From: Tritrichomonas musculus
Taxonomy: Eukaryota > Parabasalia > Tritrichomonadida > Tritrichomonadidae
Direction of reading: 5' to 3'
Length of the DNA stretch: 64,000 nucleotides
Assembly: GCA_039105265.1 (NCBI GenBank)
Contig: JAPFFF010000038.1
Span: 1,054,001-1,118,000 of the forward strand
Below are positions 35,415-45,040 of this stretch, in pieces. The stretch's first letter is position 1; every line of letters starts with the position of its first letter. Under the pieces are notes generated by a model. That model had not been told where the DNA came from. It made no database searches and saw only the letters and a list, made by a program, of their open reading frames with translations. The position numbers and the translations under genes are program-made.

Positions 35415-38400
35415 ACCTAAGAGTACGTGCAAATTTAGGTAAGTTGGTTTGTTGAAATGTCTTTGACTTCCTGAATGCATTCGAACCATCCAACAAATCA
35501 AATGTCATACTTTCTCCTTCATGCATTCTTTCAAAAAGCTCTTCAACTGAGATATCCATCCTTTTGCACTTGTTGAGAATAACTTGTTTTGGAATTCCTT
35601 TGAGTCTAATATGATATCCTTCATTTCCTTGTTCATCAACCAAGATATCGAGGTAGCTCTTTTTACCAAGTGCAATGAGTTTTCTTGAGTGTATTTCCCC
35701 TTGACTACCTTCGAACTCATCAAAGTCATTATGAAACTGACACATATTTTTTCCAATAAGAGGTTGATGATACTTGAACTGGAATAAGTCAGCTATCCTT
35801 GGTACATCTTTTTCAAGTACATGCATACTATCAGTATCTTGATAAAAGATAGGTATACCTGCTTGCTCAGCTGTAGCCATAACCCTGTTCATTAAGTGCT
35901 TACTCCAAGAGAGAACGCTTGCACCAAATTGAGGTAGGTTGAAATGGTCATTAATTGGTTTCAACTTCTTGACATAGCACTTATCAATATTAGCATCTTC
36001 AACAACCTCCTTGATAAAGTTGTAGTTCCTCCAGAGGTACTTGTATAGTTGGCTTTTTGGTACTGTCTTGGTTTCAGTCTTTGTTGCTTTCAATATTGAC
36101 TTGCCATATATGGAGTTGAGGAGGAGCTTTATTGTTTGTTCAAGAGGGTTCTTTTGCTTTTTATAACTTGCCCTGAGATTAAAGAGCTTCTCAATGAACT
36201 CATTGATTTTCTTGTTAAATCCTTCATCAAAGTAATAGCCACGTATTAACTCATATTCAACATCATAAAATTCGAACAAGTCCATGAGACCTACTTTATC
36301 GATATAATAATGGTCAACAAGGAAATTGCCGAATATTTTACTACCTGCTTCATTCCTTGTAAATACTTGTCCAAATTTATATGGCTCTTTTGATTTACAT
36401 TCGAGTTTCTTGATGTTGACTTCGATAAAGAATGTATCATATTGCATAAGTTGTTCATGTGTTGTACCTTGTGATATTACTTTAGGTCTTCCTAATGGTA
36501 TACCATCCATAACATACATTGCAGATGGATATAAGCTAACTGCATCAAAGTCTTGTATCTTTCCTTCGATGTATTGCTTTTCATTACCTGCTGTCATTGT
36601 TCTTCCACCAGAGACACATCGTTGTATGAAGTCTTGACACTTACCTGATAGTTCATAACATCCATCAAAGCAACCATATTTCTTGGCAAAGCAGTATCCA
36701 ATAGCACTTATAGATATAAAATCATGAACACCATACATATCTGTCTTTGTTTCTTTAAAGACTGCTTTCAGGTCTTCATTAAATTTTTCCATTCCCTTCA
36801 TCAAAACAATACAGTCCTTGAAACAATAGAAGATGGCATATTTAATGATGTCGATTTTGCCATCATTATAGCAATTTGCGATTTTTGCATTTTCGATAAT
36901 CTGCTTGCAGTTTGCATCAAGTTGTGCTTTCGATAACTTATCTGCATTTTCATCGATGTATTGCTGTTGGAACTCAGTAGCATCAACAATTCTTCTTTGA
37001 ATGTTCTCTTGTGTATATAGCTTATATGCCATGACTTCCTTGTGAACATTGAGGTTGAACATTGTAGCAAATTTACTTAATGCTTGAGGTATTATACTAT
37101 ATGAGTTCCTGAATGTTAATCGCTTTTTGACTTTCCTTGTACCTTCTTCGAATAATGTCATGATGATTTGCAACACAGTTCCACTTCGTTCTGTTATCTG
37201 TGTATCCCATCCAGGTGTGTTAATGAAAAAACATGCATCATACTTGAGGTTATGAAAATATGTTAATGAGCCACTCCATAAATAATTCAAGAGCTTCTGT
37301 CCACAATCTTCACCTTGAATAGATATTTTATGTATGTTGGCACCATCTCGAAAGATAGTACAATTGAGATATGGTATATGTGGACTGACTGTAGAGTTTG
37401 TTTCGAAGTCGCTATAATAAATCCTTGACCATGTATTTTGTTTCTTTTTATTATTCTCAATGAGTCTTGTACTCTGTTCTGCATTATATTCGAGACTTAC
37501 ATAGTCATTAACATGTTCATATTCAGTTGTGTTGATAATATCCATTTCGCATGCTTTGATTTCTTCAAATAGATGTAACTCAAACATCTTTTGGAAAAAG
37601 GTTATTGGTTTGATTCCTTCATGTTTATAGTCTTTGACAGTCTTTCCATTTTTCTCCAATCTTGCTATCATACATCTTTTGTCAAAAGGCATATATGCAA
37701 ATGTTCTATCAAGTTCTTCATAGTGTTGAAGGTAGAATAATGTACAAGGTATTTTCCTGTTGAGCATATAATGGTCTTTGAACAATATCAGGTTAACTTC
37801 TCTTTTAAAATCAACAGACCATTTTTTCTTTCTGGTGTTGATTCTTGTTTCATACTTGTATTTATCAGGTTGTTCAACAATTCTAATGATACTAAAATTG
37901 CACTTGAACTTTTTAGCTACTTCTTCTATCTTGTTATTGGGTATGGCTCTTGTTTGAACAAAAAATCGTAAGTCATCTATTTCATCATCAGTGAACACAC
38001 CTGATTGTATACAAGCATATACAAAACAATTATCTCTGTAGTTCTCTTTCCTTACCTCATGAAAGATTTGGTATGTAGATAAGTCTATAGGTGATAGATT
38101 GATGTATGGGAAAAAACTACCTTCTGGTGTATTTCGATAGTCTTCATCAATTTCGACTTCATCATCATAGATTTCATGAGTATCCATATCTTGCATCTTG
38201 GTTCTAAAATGAACACCATCATTTGTTTTGTTCATGTCAATAAATTGTACCTCATATCGAACTGGAATGAACATGTTTGAGATATATGGATTAGTGTCTG
38301 ATTGGTCTTCACTTAAATCAAGTTCTCCTGTTATATGACCTAATGTACTTTCGATGTTGTGCTTATCACTGAGTGTGAAGTACTTGTGAGTTCCATCAAG

Positions 38401-38691
38401 TGCAATTGCTTTAACAATAGGTCTTCCAACATTTTTCTTTTTATGTATCTGTCGTAGTGCTTCCGTAAATGCGTACCTCTTATCTTCATCTTGATTGATG
38501 TCTGTAGCAAAACCAATACCTTGTCCTGCAGGAATCATGAGCTTCCTCATTTCTTCTTTAAATTTGTCTTTCTTTTGGTATTGTTTAGCACGTCGATTAT
38601 ATTCACGACGAAACTGTGATTTTGTATCAGCATAGACATCTCCAATAGCATCTAAAAAATTATCTTCAATGTCCTTGTTCATGTTTAACAT
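35407..38691 (-). CDS. polB: Family B DNA polymerase of element B, protein-primed
   Basis: About 1094 residues from the ATG at 38691. Upstream in-frame ATG 38724 precedes the TTTCACTTTTATTTT leader and is less likely. It has exonuclease motifs YYSDFETN near 430 and YFHNLKYD near 490, then DFDAVSLYPSAMYV near 720, LLLNSIYGKS near 860 and YQDTDSMHVLE near 953. The N-terminal 400 residues contain a conserved CFVYACIQSG segment also seen in element A (CCFIYALQQTG), probably the terminal-protein-like or OTU-like N-terminal region of Maverick polymerases. It replicates the element. It is clearly related to, but divergent from, the polymerase of element A. Confidence 0.96.
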   Translation of the reverse strand: MLNMNKDIEDNFLDAIGDVYADTKSQFRREYNRRAKQYQKKDKFKEEMRKLMIPAGQGIGFATDINQDEDKRYAFTEALRQIHKKKNVGRPIVKAIALDGTHKYFTLSDKHNIESTLGHITGELDLSEDQSDTNPYISNMFIPVRYEVQFIDMNKTNDGVHFRTKMQDMDTHEIYDDEVEIDEDYRNTPEGSFFPYINLSPIDLSTYQIFHEVRKENYRDNCFVYACIQSGVFTDDEIDDLRFFVQTRAIPNNKIEEVAKKFKCNFSIIRIVEQPDKYKYETRINTRKKKWSVDFKREVNLILFKDHYMLNRKIPCTLFYLQHYEELDRTFAYMPFDKRCMIARLEKNGKTVKDYKHEGIKPITFFQKMFELHLFEEIKACEMDIINTTEYEHVNDYVSLEYNAEQSTRLIENNKKKQNTWSRIYYSDFETNSTVSPHIPYLNCTIFRDGANIHKISIQGEDCGQKLLNYLWSGSLTYFHNLKYDACFFINTPGWDTQITERSGTVLQIIMTLFEEGTRKVKKRLTFRNSYSIIPQALSKFATMFNLNVHKEVMAYKLYTQENIQRRIVDATEFQQQYIDENADKLSKAQLDANCKQIIENAKIANCYNDGKIDIIKYAIFYCFKDCIVLMKGMEKFNEDLKAVFKETKTDMYGVHDFISISAIGYCFAKKYGCFDGCYELSGKCQDFIQRCVSGGRTMTAGNEKQYIEGKIQDFDAVSLYPSAMYVMDGIPLGRPKVISQGTTHEQLMQYDTFFIEVNIKKLECKSKEPYKFGQVFTRNEAGSKIFGNFLVDHYYIDKVGLMDLFEFYDVEYELIRGYYFDEGFNKKINEFIEKLFNLRASYKKQKNPLEQTIKLLLNSIYGKSILKATKTETKTVPKSQLYKYLWRNYNFIKEVVEDANIDKCYVKKLKPINDHFNLPQFGASVLSWSKHLMNRVMATAEQAGIPIFYQDTDSMHVLEKDVPRIADLFQFKYHQPLIGKNMCQFHNDFDEFEGSQGEIHSRKLIALGKKSYLDILVDEQGNEGYHIRLKGIPKQVILNKCKRMDISVEELFERMHEGESMTFDLLDGSNAFRKSKTFQQTNLPKFARTLRFT

Positions 38692-38764
38692 AAAATAAAA
38701 GTGAAACGATAAAAATAAAAACAAAGAAAAAGTAAAAAAAATTATTTTTTAGTTATGACCTATC

Positions 38765-40183
38765 TTATTGGGGGTAATCATCATCATCAACGACATTATC
38801 TTCGAGATATGGAAAATGATATTGGAACTCATGTCCTTTCGACTTCGAGTCAGAGTTCCGTTCAATTTCGTTCTTCTCCATTGATTCACCAAATTGCTTA
38901 ATGGCATTCAGCACTTGCTTCGGTGATTGCTTCTTTCCTTTTCTCTCGAAGCTGCATGCTTTGTCCAACTTCTCTTTCTCTTCTGGTGATAAGTATGGTC
39001 GAAGATGATAAATGCAATTGGACAACTTCCATCCATAGGACTTGAACACGTTTATCATCTCTGGTGCTTTTTTCTTGTCATATGATTCAATAGCGTCCAT
39101 CATGTTTCGAAGATAATCAACTTCTACCATCATCAATCTCGATCTTGCCAACTTTTCAGCAAATGCATCATCTGTTGGAGGACCAGCTTGTTGAGCATTT
39201 TTCAGATCCGCCACGTCCTTCTTTAGATCGTGAATTTTGTTAATGTACTTCGCCACCTTTTTTGGAGCAAGTTCCAATTTCATCAGCTCGAGTGCGTATT
39301 CGTCGTTATTATCAATGTCTTTCCTGAGTTCTTCAGCATTGTGATTGATGTCTTCAATGTGAAATTCTACACCAGTCATTTTCTCCTCCAACTTCGTTAA
39401 TCGTTCTTTCAAGTTTTCATTTTCTTCTATTAATTGTTCCATTTCTTCTCGAAAGTCGAATGGACGAACATTATCCTCCTTATAATCACTATTGGATTTC
39501 ATATCATGAACACTTTTCGGTGGCTTATATGGTTCTTTGCGAGCTGGTGATGGTTCTTGTTCATGATCAACTTCTTCTTCTCCTTCTATCTTTGTTTCTT
39601 CTTTTGGATTGGAACCGAGTTTTTGATTCTCGACAAATGCAGATGGTCTAGCGAGAACTCTTGGAGGTGGTGGTATTTGTTGATTAGAAGGAGGTGGAGG
39701 AGGTGGAGGAACTTGTATTATATTATATGAGCGAGGTGGTGGAAAGACTTTATTGGAAATTGGAACATATGGAACATATGGATTCTTCCTTCTTGCATCG
39801 TCTTCTTGCTTCAATCTTGCTAATGCTTCTTCTTCTTGCTGCTTCTTCAATCTAGCTGCTTCTTCTTCTTGTTGCTTCTTCAATCGAGCTGCTTCTTCTT
39901 CTTCTTGCTTCTTCTTCAATCTAGCTGCTTCTTCTTCTTCTTGCTTCTTCTTCAATCTAGCTGCTTCTTCTTCTTGCTGCTTCTTCTTCAATCTAGCTGC
40001 TGCTTCTTCTTGCTGCTTCATGATGAACAGTCGCATGGATTCGAGTTGTTCTGGGGTCATGTTCTTGAGCCAAACTTCTGTGGGTGGAGCTGATGGCGGA
40101 TCTGATGGTGGAGCTTGTTGACCCGATTGCTCGATCGAGTCAAATAGACTAACATCGCTGTCTGAGCTGTAGTTGTATGACAT
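38765..40183 (-). CDS. Coiled-coil protein with Glu/Lys repeats and Pro-rich region
   Basis: The 472-residue protein starts MSYNYSSDSDVSLFDSIEQ. At about 45-130 it has tandem repeats of EEEAARLKKKQ type, encoded by a repeated DNA stretch (39800-40020), then poly-Pro segments (VPPPPPPPSNQ) and an acidic linker. A coiled coil lies at about 245-345 (ENENLKERLTKLEEKM). The C-terminal helical domain ends in an acidic Asp/Tyr tail. Not recognised. Likely a scaffold or tegument-like structural protein; this is inference. Confidence 0.7.
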   Translation of the reverse strand: MSYNYSSDSDVSLFDSIEQSGQQAPPSDPPSAPPTEVWLKNMTPEQLESMRLFIMKQQEEAAARLKKKQQEEEAARLKKKQEEEEAARLKKKQEEEEAARLKKQQEEEAARLKKQQEEEALARLKQEDDARRKNPYVPYVPISNKVFPPPRSYNIIQVPPPPPPPSNQQIPPPPRVLARPSAFVENQKLGSNPKEETKIEGEEEVDHEQEPSPARKEPYKPPKSVHDMKSNSDYKEDNVRPFDFREEMEQLIEENENLKERLTKLEEKMTGVEFHIEDINHNAEELRKDIDNNDEYALELMKLELAPKKVAKYINKIHDLKKDVADLKNAQQAGPPTDDAFAEKLARSRLMMVEVDYLRNMMDAIESYDKKKAPEMINVFKSYGWKLSNCIYHLRPYLSPEEKEKLDKACSFERKGKKQSPKQVLNAIKQFGESMEKNEIERNSDSKSKGHEFQYHFPYLEDNVVDDDDYPQ

Positions 40184-40373
40184 ACAAGTATAAAAATGAT
40201 CTATTTTCTAGTTGATATCACTAAATTTTAAATTTCGTAGAAAAACTCGAAGGTGGATATTTTTCTTTGAAAAAGTTACATTAACTATAAAAATTCAAAA
40301 ATTGAATTAAAAAAAATAAAATATATTGAAATTTTAAAAAAATATATTTATTAATATCACTATTATTTTATTA

Positions 40374-40799
40374 ATGATGAATGAAGAAGAAGATAAAATA
40401 GAAGATATTTTACAAAAACAAACACCTCCTAAAGATCATGATTCATTCGACTACAAAATTAATATAAACATGTCGAAAAAAATATCTCAACTAAAAGTTG
40501 AAGATGATACATCAAATTTAAGAACGATGTGTGAAAATTATGCTCATGCTCTTGAAAATGATGCACATCGACTTCGAGCAAAACAAAAAAAGAGGTATGA
40601 TGAATGGTTTGACAACCTCGAGAAAGATTGTTATCCTGCAAGAGACATTGTTAACTTGTACAACATGTTCTTTGGTCATGAACTATCTATTACTCGACTT
40701 GGTTTCGGGCATCTCGATGGAACAAAGAGACACTTTACACATAAGAAAGTGAAAAGAAACAAGAAGTTCATCACAATGTACTACAAGAAAAATGAATAA
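40374..40799 (+). CDS. Conserved small protein shared by elements A and B
   Basis: The 141-residue protein has an acidic N-terminus and a basic C-terminal domain (CYPARDIVNLYNMFFGHEL, LGFGHLDGTKRHFTHKKVKR, ITMYYKKNE) homologous to the C-terminus of the 177-aa protein of element A (7624-8157). The two elements are otherwise diverged, so the domain is under constraint. Its small size and positive charge suggest nucleic-acid binding. Not a family I can name. Confidence 0.75.
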   Translation: MMNEEEDKIEDILQKQTPPKDHDSFDYKININMSKKISQLKVEDDTSNLRTMCENYAHALENDAHRLRAKQKKRYDEWFDNLEKDCYPARDIVNLYNMFFGHELSITRLGFGHLDGTKRHFTHKKVKRNKKFITMYYKKNE

Positions 40800-40826
40800 C
40801 TAAAAAAAAAGTTTTTTTTTTAACTA

Positions 40827-41100
40827 CATGTTTTTCCTCATAAGCTACCTTTTTCCTCATAAGCTACCTTTTTCCTCATAAGCTACCTTTTTCCTCATAA
40901 GCTACCTTTTTCCTCATAAGCTACCTTTTTCCTCATAAGCTACCTTTTTCCTCATAAGCTACCTTTTTCCTCATAAGCTACCTTTTTTCCTCATAAGCTA
41001 CCTTTTTCCTCATAAGCTACCTTTTTCCTCATAAGCTACCTTTTTCCTCATAAGCTACCTTTTTCCTCATAAGCTACCTCATTCTTCATAAGCTACCTTT
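40827..41100. repeat. 19-bp minisatellite, about 14 copies
   Basis: Head-to-tail copies of TTTTTCCTCATAAGCTACC. The last copies, with small changes, form the 3' end of the 41079-41357 gene, coding its KVAYEE terminus on the minus strand. The array probably grew from that gene end. The unit length is not a multiple of three, so the array is non-coding. Confidence 0.92.
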
Positions 41101-41357
41101 TTGCTTTCATACGACATTATTTTTTCCTTCATACTTTGTATTTCTCTTTTCTTTCTTTCACGATATGCCTTTTGCTGTTGTTTACGTGCTTCATTTCGTT
41201 CTTCAACTGTTGCATACTTTTGCTTTCTACCACGTTTTTCTGTTGTTTCAGTTTTTGCAGTATCAATATTTTTGAGGTTGTTGTTACTCTTGGACTTCTT
41301 CAACTTCTTGATGATAGCTGTTTCCTTGAACTCACCCAAATCTAAATTTTGGCTCAT
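41079..41357 (-). CDS. Basic-region (bZIP/AT-hook-like) protein
   Basis: About 92 residues from the ATG at 41357 (MSQNLDLGEFKETAI). The frame is open to 41492, but the divergent gene at 41434 makes the inner start more likely. It has an AT-hook-like KRGRKQKYATVEERNEARK followed by QQQKAYRERKKREIQSM, a bZIP-like basic region, then a short helix. This GRKxKYxTxEExxEARxxQxxxYRxRKK pattern is common in small DNA-binding proteins of Polintons and large DNA viruses. Probably a transcription or DNA-packaging factor. Confidence 0.65.
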   Translation of the reverse strand: MSQNLDLGEFKETAIIKKLKKSKSNNNLKNIDTAKTETTEKRGRKQKYATVEERNEARKQQQKAYRERKKREIQSMKEKIMSYESKKVAYEE

Positions 41358-41433
41358 GATTTCATTCGAGAAAAAAAATTGAATTATTTTTGAAAATTGA
41401 ATATTCGCAAACAAAATCACTTCATTTTTTAAA

Positions 41434-41805
41434 ATGTCGCGTTCTGGAAATGACTTCAAAGAATTCCAAAAACAGCAAAAGCTAGCTATCAAAAATGCTC
41501 ATGTTGAAATAGCCAATGCTATTAAAGAGGTGATATTTCTGTTCAACCAAAAAATAATAAACTCGACATCATCTAATGTCTGCACCATCTATGACCCTTT
41601 GATACAAGCAAACATGAACAAGATTGCTGAAGCACTTACTCAAATGAATCTCACTACCTGCGAGGTTTTTCATAAAAAGATTCCTCAATCTCCAACACCA
41701 AAATCTATTGGCTTTCACGTGCCTATAGTGCCTGACTCGCAAGAGACACAAGAAGAAGATGATGAAGATGAACAAGAAGCTTCATCTCCAAAAGACAAGG
41801 AGTAA
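41434..41805 (+). CDS. Small protein with acidic tail
   Basis: The 123-residue protein is helical at the N-terminus (MSRSGNDFKEFQKQQKLAIK), with a middle ANMNKIAEALTQMNL and an acidic Ser-rich tail (SQETQEEDDEDEQEASS). Its start follows CTTCATTTTTTAAA. Not recognised. Confidence 0.55.
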   Translation: MSRSGNDFKEFQKQQKLAIKNAHVEIANAIKEVIFLFNQKIINSTSSNVCTIYDPLIQANMNKIAEALTQMNLTTCEVFHKKIPQSPTPKSIGFHVPIVPDSQETQEEDDEDEQEASSPKDKE

Positions 41806-41857
41806 GAGTAAAAAATAATTACTTCTAATTTTAAGTTTTTTTTATATATGTCTTTTT

Positions 41858-42382
41858 TTATACTATGCAATATTTTAAGCATACATGATAATTATTAACA
41901 AGCTCATTATATTCTTTATTATATACTTGTTTCAAGTCAATGACTACCTCTCCATTATCTTTAATAATCTTAATAGCATCTATTTTTCTTATTGGATTGC
42001 TCTTAGCTGCACAACATCCAACATCTTCATTAAGTTGTACTTCAACCTCACTAACATGTAGTATTGCTTTGATGATGTTGCTAAGAGATTCAATAGGTAC
42101 TATGATGCATTTCTTTGATATAATGTTAGCTAGTAGTGCTTTGTCTTGATTAAGTAGTATTTGTGCATATGCTTCAAGTATAACATTACGTACATCTGGT
42201 TCAACTTCAACAGGTTCAGTTTGCACTCCAATGTCTCTTGTAATAACAATGTCTTCCTTGCCATCATCTCTCTTATTAATAATAATGTTGTTGTTGATGT
42301 TTGATGTAGATGATGCAGCTGCTGATGGTTCTAAAGATACATTTGCTTGAACTCCATTGGTTGTACCCCTCTTCTTAATCAT
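41858..42382 (-). CDS. Unknown protein with GVQTE motif
   Basis: The 174-residue protein has an Asn/Ser-rich disordered N-terminus and the motif DIGVQTEPVE at about residue 50. It then has a folded, hydrophobic C-terminal domain (VRNVILEAYAQILLNQDKAL) with two adjacent Cys. The GVQTE motif recurs in two other proteins of this element and resembles dynein light chain LC8 ligands. No family. Confidence 0.6.
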   Translation of the reverse strand: MIKKRGTTNGVQANVSLEPSAAASSTSNINNNIIINKRDDGKEDIVITRDIGVQTEPVEVEPDVRNVILEAYAQILLNQDKALLANIISKKCIIVPIESLSNIIKAILHVSEVEVQLNEDVGCCAAKSNPIRKIDAIKIIKDNGEVVIDLKQVYNKEYNELVNNYHVCLKYCIV

Positions 42383-42403
42383 TTAGGTTGGGAAAAAATA
42401 GGC

Positions 42404-42850
42404 TTAAAGTACTAAGTCTAGCTGTTCTCCAATAAACATGTCAAATGACTCAATTTGATATTTCTGCTTGAGAGCATCGATTTTTGGTTTATGACTTGTA
42501 GGAGCAGCTGCAATGGAGTAGTTGTAGTATTTGATTCCTTGATACTCTTGAGTGGTAGTGTTTCCATTTATGTAGAACTCTTCGAAATCTTCAGTTATTT
42601 TTCTCCTTGAGTTAGGCTTAATAAATATTGAGTCAAGATCAAGTTCTTTGAGCTTATCTGGATAAAATCTGTGGCACTTGTCTTTTACCTTGATTGAGAC
42701 ATAGAGTACTTTGCCTAAATAACTCCATTCTCCTGTTTTCATTGGGTACTTGTCACAAAGTATCGAGAAATTACATTGTTTAGTATTTGGAGCACATTTT
42801 GCGCGAAGTTCATTGACATAGTCATAGACGTTTCTTGTTGTCATTTTCAT
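42404..42850 (-). CDS. Unknown protein of element B
   Basis: The 148-residue protein starts MKMTTRNVYDYVNELRAKC, mixed alpha/beta, with a central strand pair (EWSYLGKVLYVSIKVKD) and an acidic C-terminus (FDMFIGEQLDLVL). No motif I can name. It lies in the run of minus-strand genes downstream of the capsid gene, 21 bp from its neighbour. Confidence 0.55.
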   Translation of the reverse strand: MKMTTRNVYDYVNELRAKCAPNTKQCNFSILCDKYPMKTGEWSYLGKVLYVSIKVKDKCHRFYPDKLKELDLDSIFIKPNSRRKITEDFEEFYINGNTTTQEYQGIKYYNYSIAAAPTSHKPKIDALKQKYQIESFDMFIGEQLDLVL

Positions 42851-42874
42851 CTGGATAAAAAATTCAATAAAAAA

Positions 42875-43309
42875 TTAATATATGTTATTTTGGGTAAAGA
42901 TATGTTGGGTAGGTCCATATCGAATATCTTGTTTATTATATTCTCTTGCTCTACCTTGCATTGGTGGTTTCTCAGGCTTCTTAAGATATTTTGGTAAGAG
43001 AGGTACTGGTCTATCTTTTTCACCTATATGTCGATAAAAACCACCATCTGTAATACTAACAGGAGGTTCACGAACAGGTTTGGTTATATGTTCTCGAGTA
43101 TCTGGAAATCTAACAGGGTCCTCATGTTCAATAATCTGGGTAGGTGGTCGATTAATATATGGGTTGAAGGTTACAGAATAAGTATTAGTATTACTGAACA
43201 CACCAAAATGTTGAAACTCTAAGTCCTTATTTTTCATGGTAGCTTCATTATACATCATACCTTCTCTTCCAACAATCTCAGCATGTGGGCTTCTATAATC
43301 ATTCGACAT
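42875..43309 (-). CDS. Pro-rich protein of element B
   Basis: The 144-residue protein is rich in Pro, Tyr and Arg and probably extended (RPPTQIIEHEDPVRFPD, KYLKKPEKPPMQGRAREY). Such proteins often coat or cement capsids. It is encoded 31 bp after the candidate capsid gene. A cement role is inferred from position only. Confidence 0.55.
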   Translation of the reverse strand: MSNDYRSPHAEIVGREGMMYNEATMKNKDLEFQHFGVFSNTNTYSVTFNPYINRPPTQIIEHEDPVRFPDTREHITKPVREPPVSITDGGFYRHIGEKDRPVPLLPKYLKKPEKPPMQGRAREYNKQDIRYGPTQHIFTQNNIY

Positions 43310-43340
43310 TTACAAAAAAATAAAATATCCTTCTTTATGT

Positions 43341-45023
43341 TTATTCAGGGGTTGTTAAATCATAAGGACCAATACGTACTGATGGTGGCATACCATTAGG
43401 TCTAATTAAGATACTAATTGATATATCTGTTAATAAGCATAATAATGGAGGTGTATCTACTTCCTGTCTAAATGGATTATCTGCCTTTTGACTACATATC
43501 AATTCGAAGTTAATAGGTGCAAGACTTGAAAGACCTTGTTGATATGTTCCATCTGTTTCAGTAGGAAGACCTATGAAGAATGAGGACCTATCATTTGGAT
43601 AATAGCCTGTTGTGTTTTCATTATATTGATACTCATTCGCTAAACTTGCAATAACCTCTTTATTAAATCCATTTTGCTCTCCATTCATGTTCATTGCATT
43701 CTGGCAATATTCGAGGAACTCTGGATACTTACCATTCGTACCAAATGCTTTAGCAGGAATATTATTGTAATTACCACAATTCATATGAAATGCTTCAAAC
43801 ATAGGATTCTTGAAGTATGTCTTATGCGTATGCTTGAGTGGGAATAAGCAAAACATACTATCTACAAAATTAGGTGTAATAGTAATAGTTGCTTTATCTT
43901 GTTCATTATTAAGAGGTCTTGTACAAGTGTAAAATGACATTATCTGTGTTGGGAATGTAAGTGGATGTTGTGGGTTAGCATATCTTTGAACAAGTGCTGT
44001 ATATACAGATTCATGAATACCAAAACAAGGTATAATACTCGCACATTCTTCAATGGAATAATCAACAACACTCCAAGTTCTCCAATCACTGTAAATAGTT
44101 CGGTCAACTCTTGCCTTAGTATTGTTAGCTCCTGCGACTTCATATGCTCCTCCATGATTTTCACCAACAGGTGGAAGATTCTTGGGGTCATTAATCTTAT
44201 CCATTGCTATTTTTTCGGTACTTGTCCACATCCATATTGGTTCTCCAATAGGTCGAAATTCATTGGTAATTTCATCAACATTGAAGTCTTTCATTATATG
44301 TGGATTAGCAACCAAGCTCTTTTCAAAACCAACTGGACAATATACCATACCAGCTGTTGAAAAGTATAGACGTAATTCGATTTTACCTGCAAATGCTGGC
44401 AAGTACTTGATATTAGATAAAGGTAGGAATCGTCGCAAATCAATCTTTAATCTAATTGTTTCAGTGACAGAAGTCACATCTTTGTTAAGATTTGCAACAA
44501 AACCACATCTCCTTCCATGAGTATCATTCCAAATATCCTTATGTCTTGCTTTACTATATATATCAGCTCTTTTAGTAACTTCATTTGCACAACATGCAGT
44601 TAAAAAGGATTCTTCACATCCAAAGTTCTGGGTATAAAGCGTCATACCATTAGCTACAATTTCATACTTCTCAACAGCATCTCGAGCATCCTTAAAACCA
44701 AACCATACCTTACCAAAATTATAACCACTGACATTTTCTAAATCACTTAGAATTGGCTTGTCTATTTTTATCATCACTTTCATATCTGCTCGAATAAATC
44801 CATTATATATATCAGCAGTATTATGAGTATTAGGAGATATAATACATGTTGTATATGAACCACTCTTAATTGGTGGTGATGGTGAATATGAAGTTTGTGG
44901 ATTTAATGAGTATGCCTTATTTGTATCACTAAGTGCTATGCAATTATCGACAACATCAAAGTAAGATGCAATCTGGGTACAAACCTCTGCTGAGGTTTTC
45001 ATATAGGATTCCTTGTTAAGCAT
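43341..45023 (-). CDS. Candidate major capsid protein (double jelly-roll type)
   Basis: The 560-residue protein has the length and strand-rich character of Polinton major capsid proteins. Features typical of the family are the early block WFGFKDARDAVEKYEIVANG with a following F-x-x-E-x-F segment, the basic KARHKDIWNDTHGRRCGFV loop, and the strand pair IRLKIDLRRFLPLSNIK, YLPAFAGKIELRLYF, where inter-roll strands often show Leu/Phe-Leu-Pro. It sits next to the ATPase, protease and putative minor capsid genes, as expected for a virion module. It would form the pseudo-hexagonal capsomers. The assignment is by pattern and context, not by search. Confidence 0.75.
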   Translation of the reverse strand: MLNKESYMKTSAEVCTQIASYFDVVDNCIALSDTNKAYSLNPQTSYSPSPPIKSGSYTTCIISPNTHNTADIYNGFIRADMKVMIKIDKPILSDLENVSGYNFGKVWFGFKDARDAVEKYEIVANGMTLYTQNFGCEESFLTACCANEVTKRADIYSKARHKDIWNDTHGRRCGFVANLNKDVTSVTETIRLKIDLRRFLPLSNIKYLPAFAGKIELRLYFSTAGMVYCPVGFEKSLVANPHIMKDFNVDEITNEFRPIGEPIWMWTSTEKIAMDKINDPKNLPPVGENHGGAYEVAGANNTKARVDRTIYSDWRTWSVVDYSIEECASIIPCFGIHESVYTALVQRYANPQHPLTFPTQIMSFYTCTRPLNNEQDKATITITPNFVDSMFCLFPLKHTHKTYFKNPMFEAFHMNCGNYNNIPAKAFGTNGKYPEFLEYCQNAMNMNGEQNGFNKEVIASLANEYQYNENTTGYYPNDRSSFFIGLPTETDGTYQQGLSSLAPINFELICSQKADNPFRQEVDTPPLLCLLTDISISILIRPNGMPPSVRIGPYDLTTPE

Positions 45024-45040
45024 TTTAGATAGAAAAAAAT

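Noticed and set aside
39753-40121. 122-aa plus-strand Cys/Ser-rich repeat frame
   Set aside because: Antisense of the Glu/Lys coiled-coil repeats in the 38765-40183 gene; repeated DNA keeps several frames open.
40827-41100. Regularly repeated short units as a possible CRISPR array
   Set aside because: The 19-bp units are directly adjacent with no spacers, and the context is eukaryotic.
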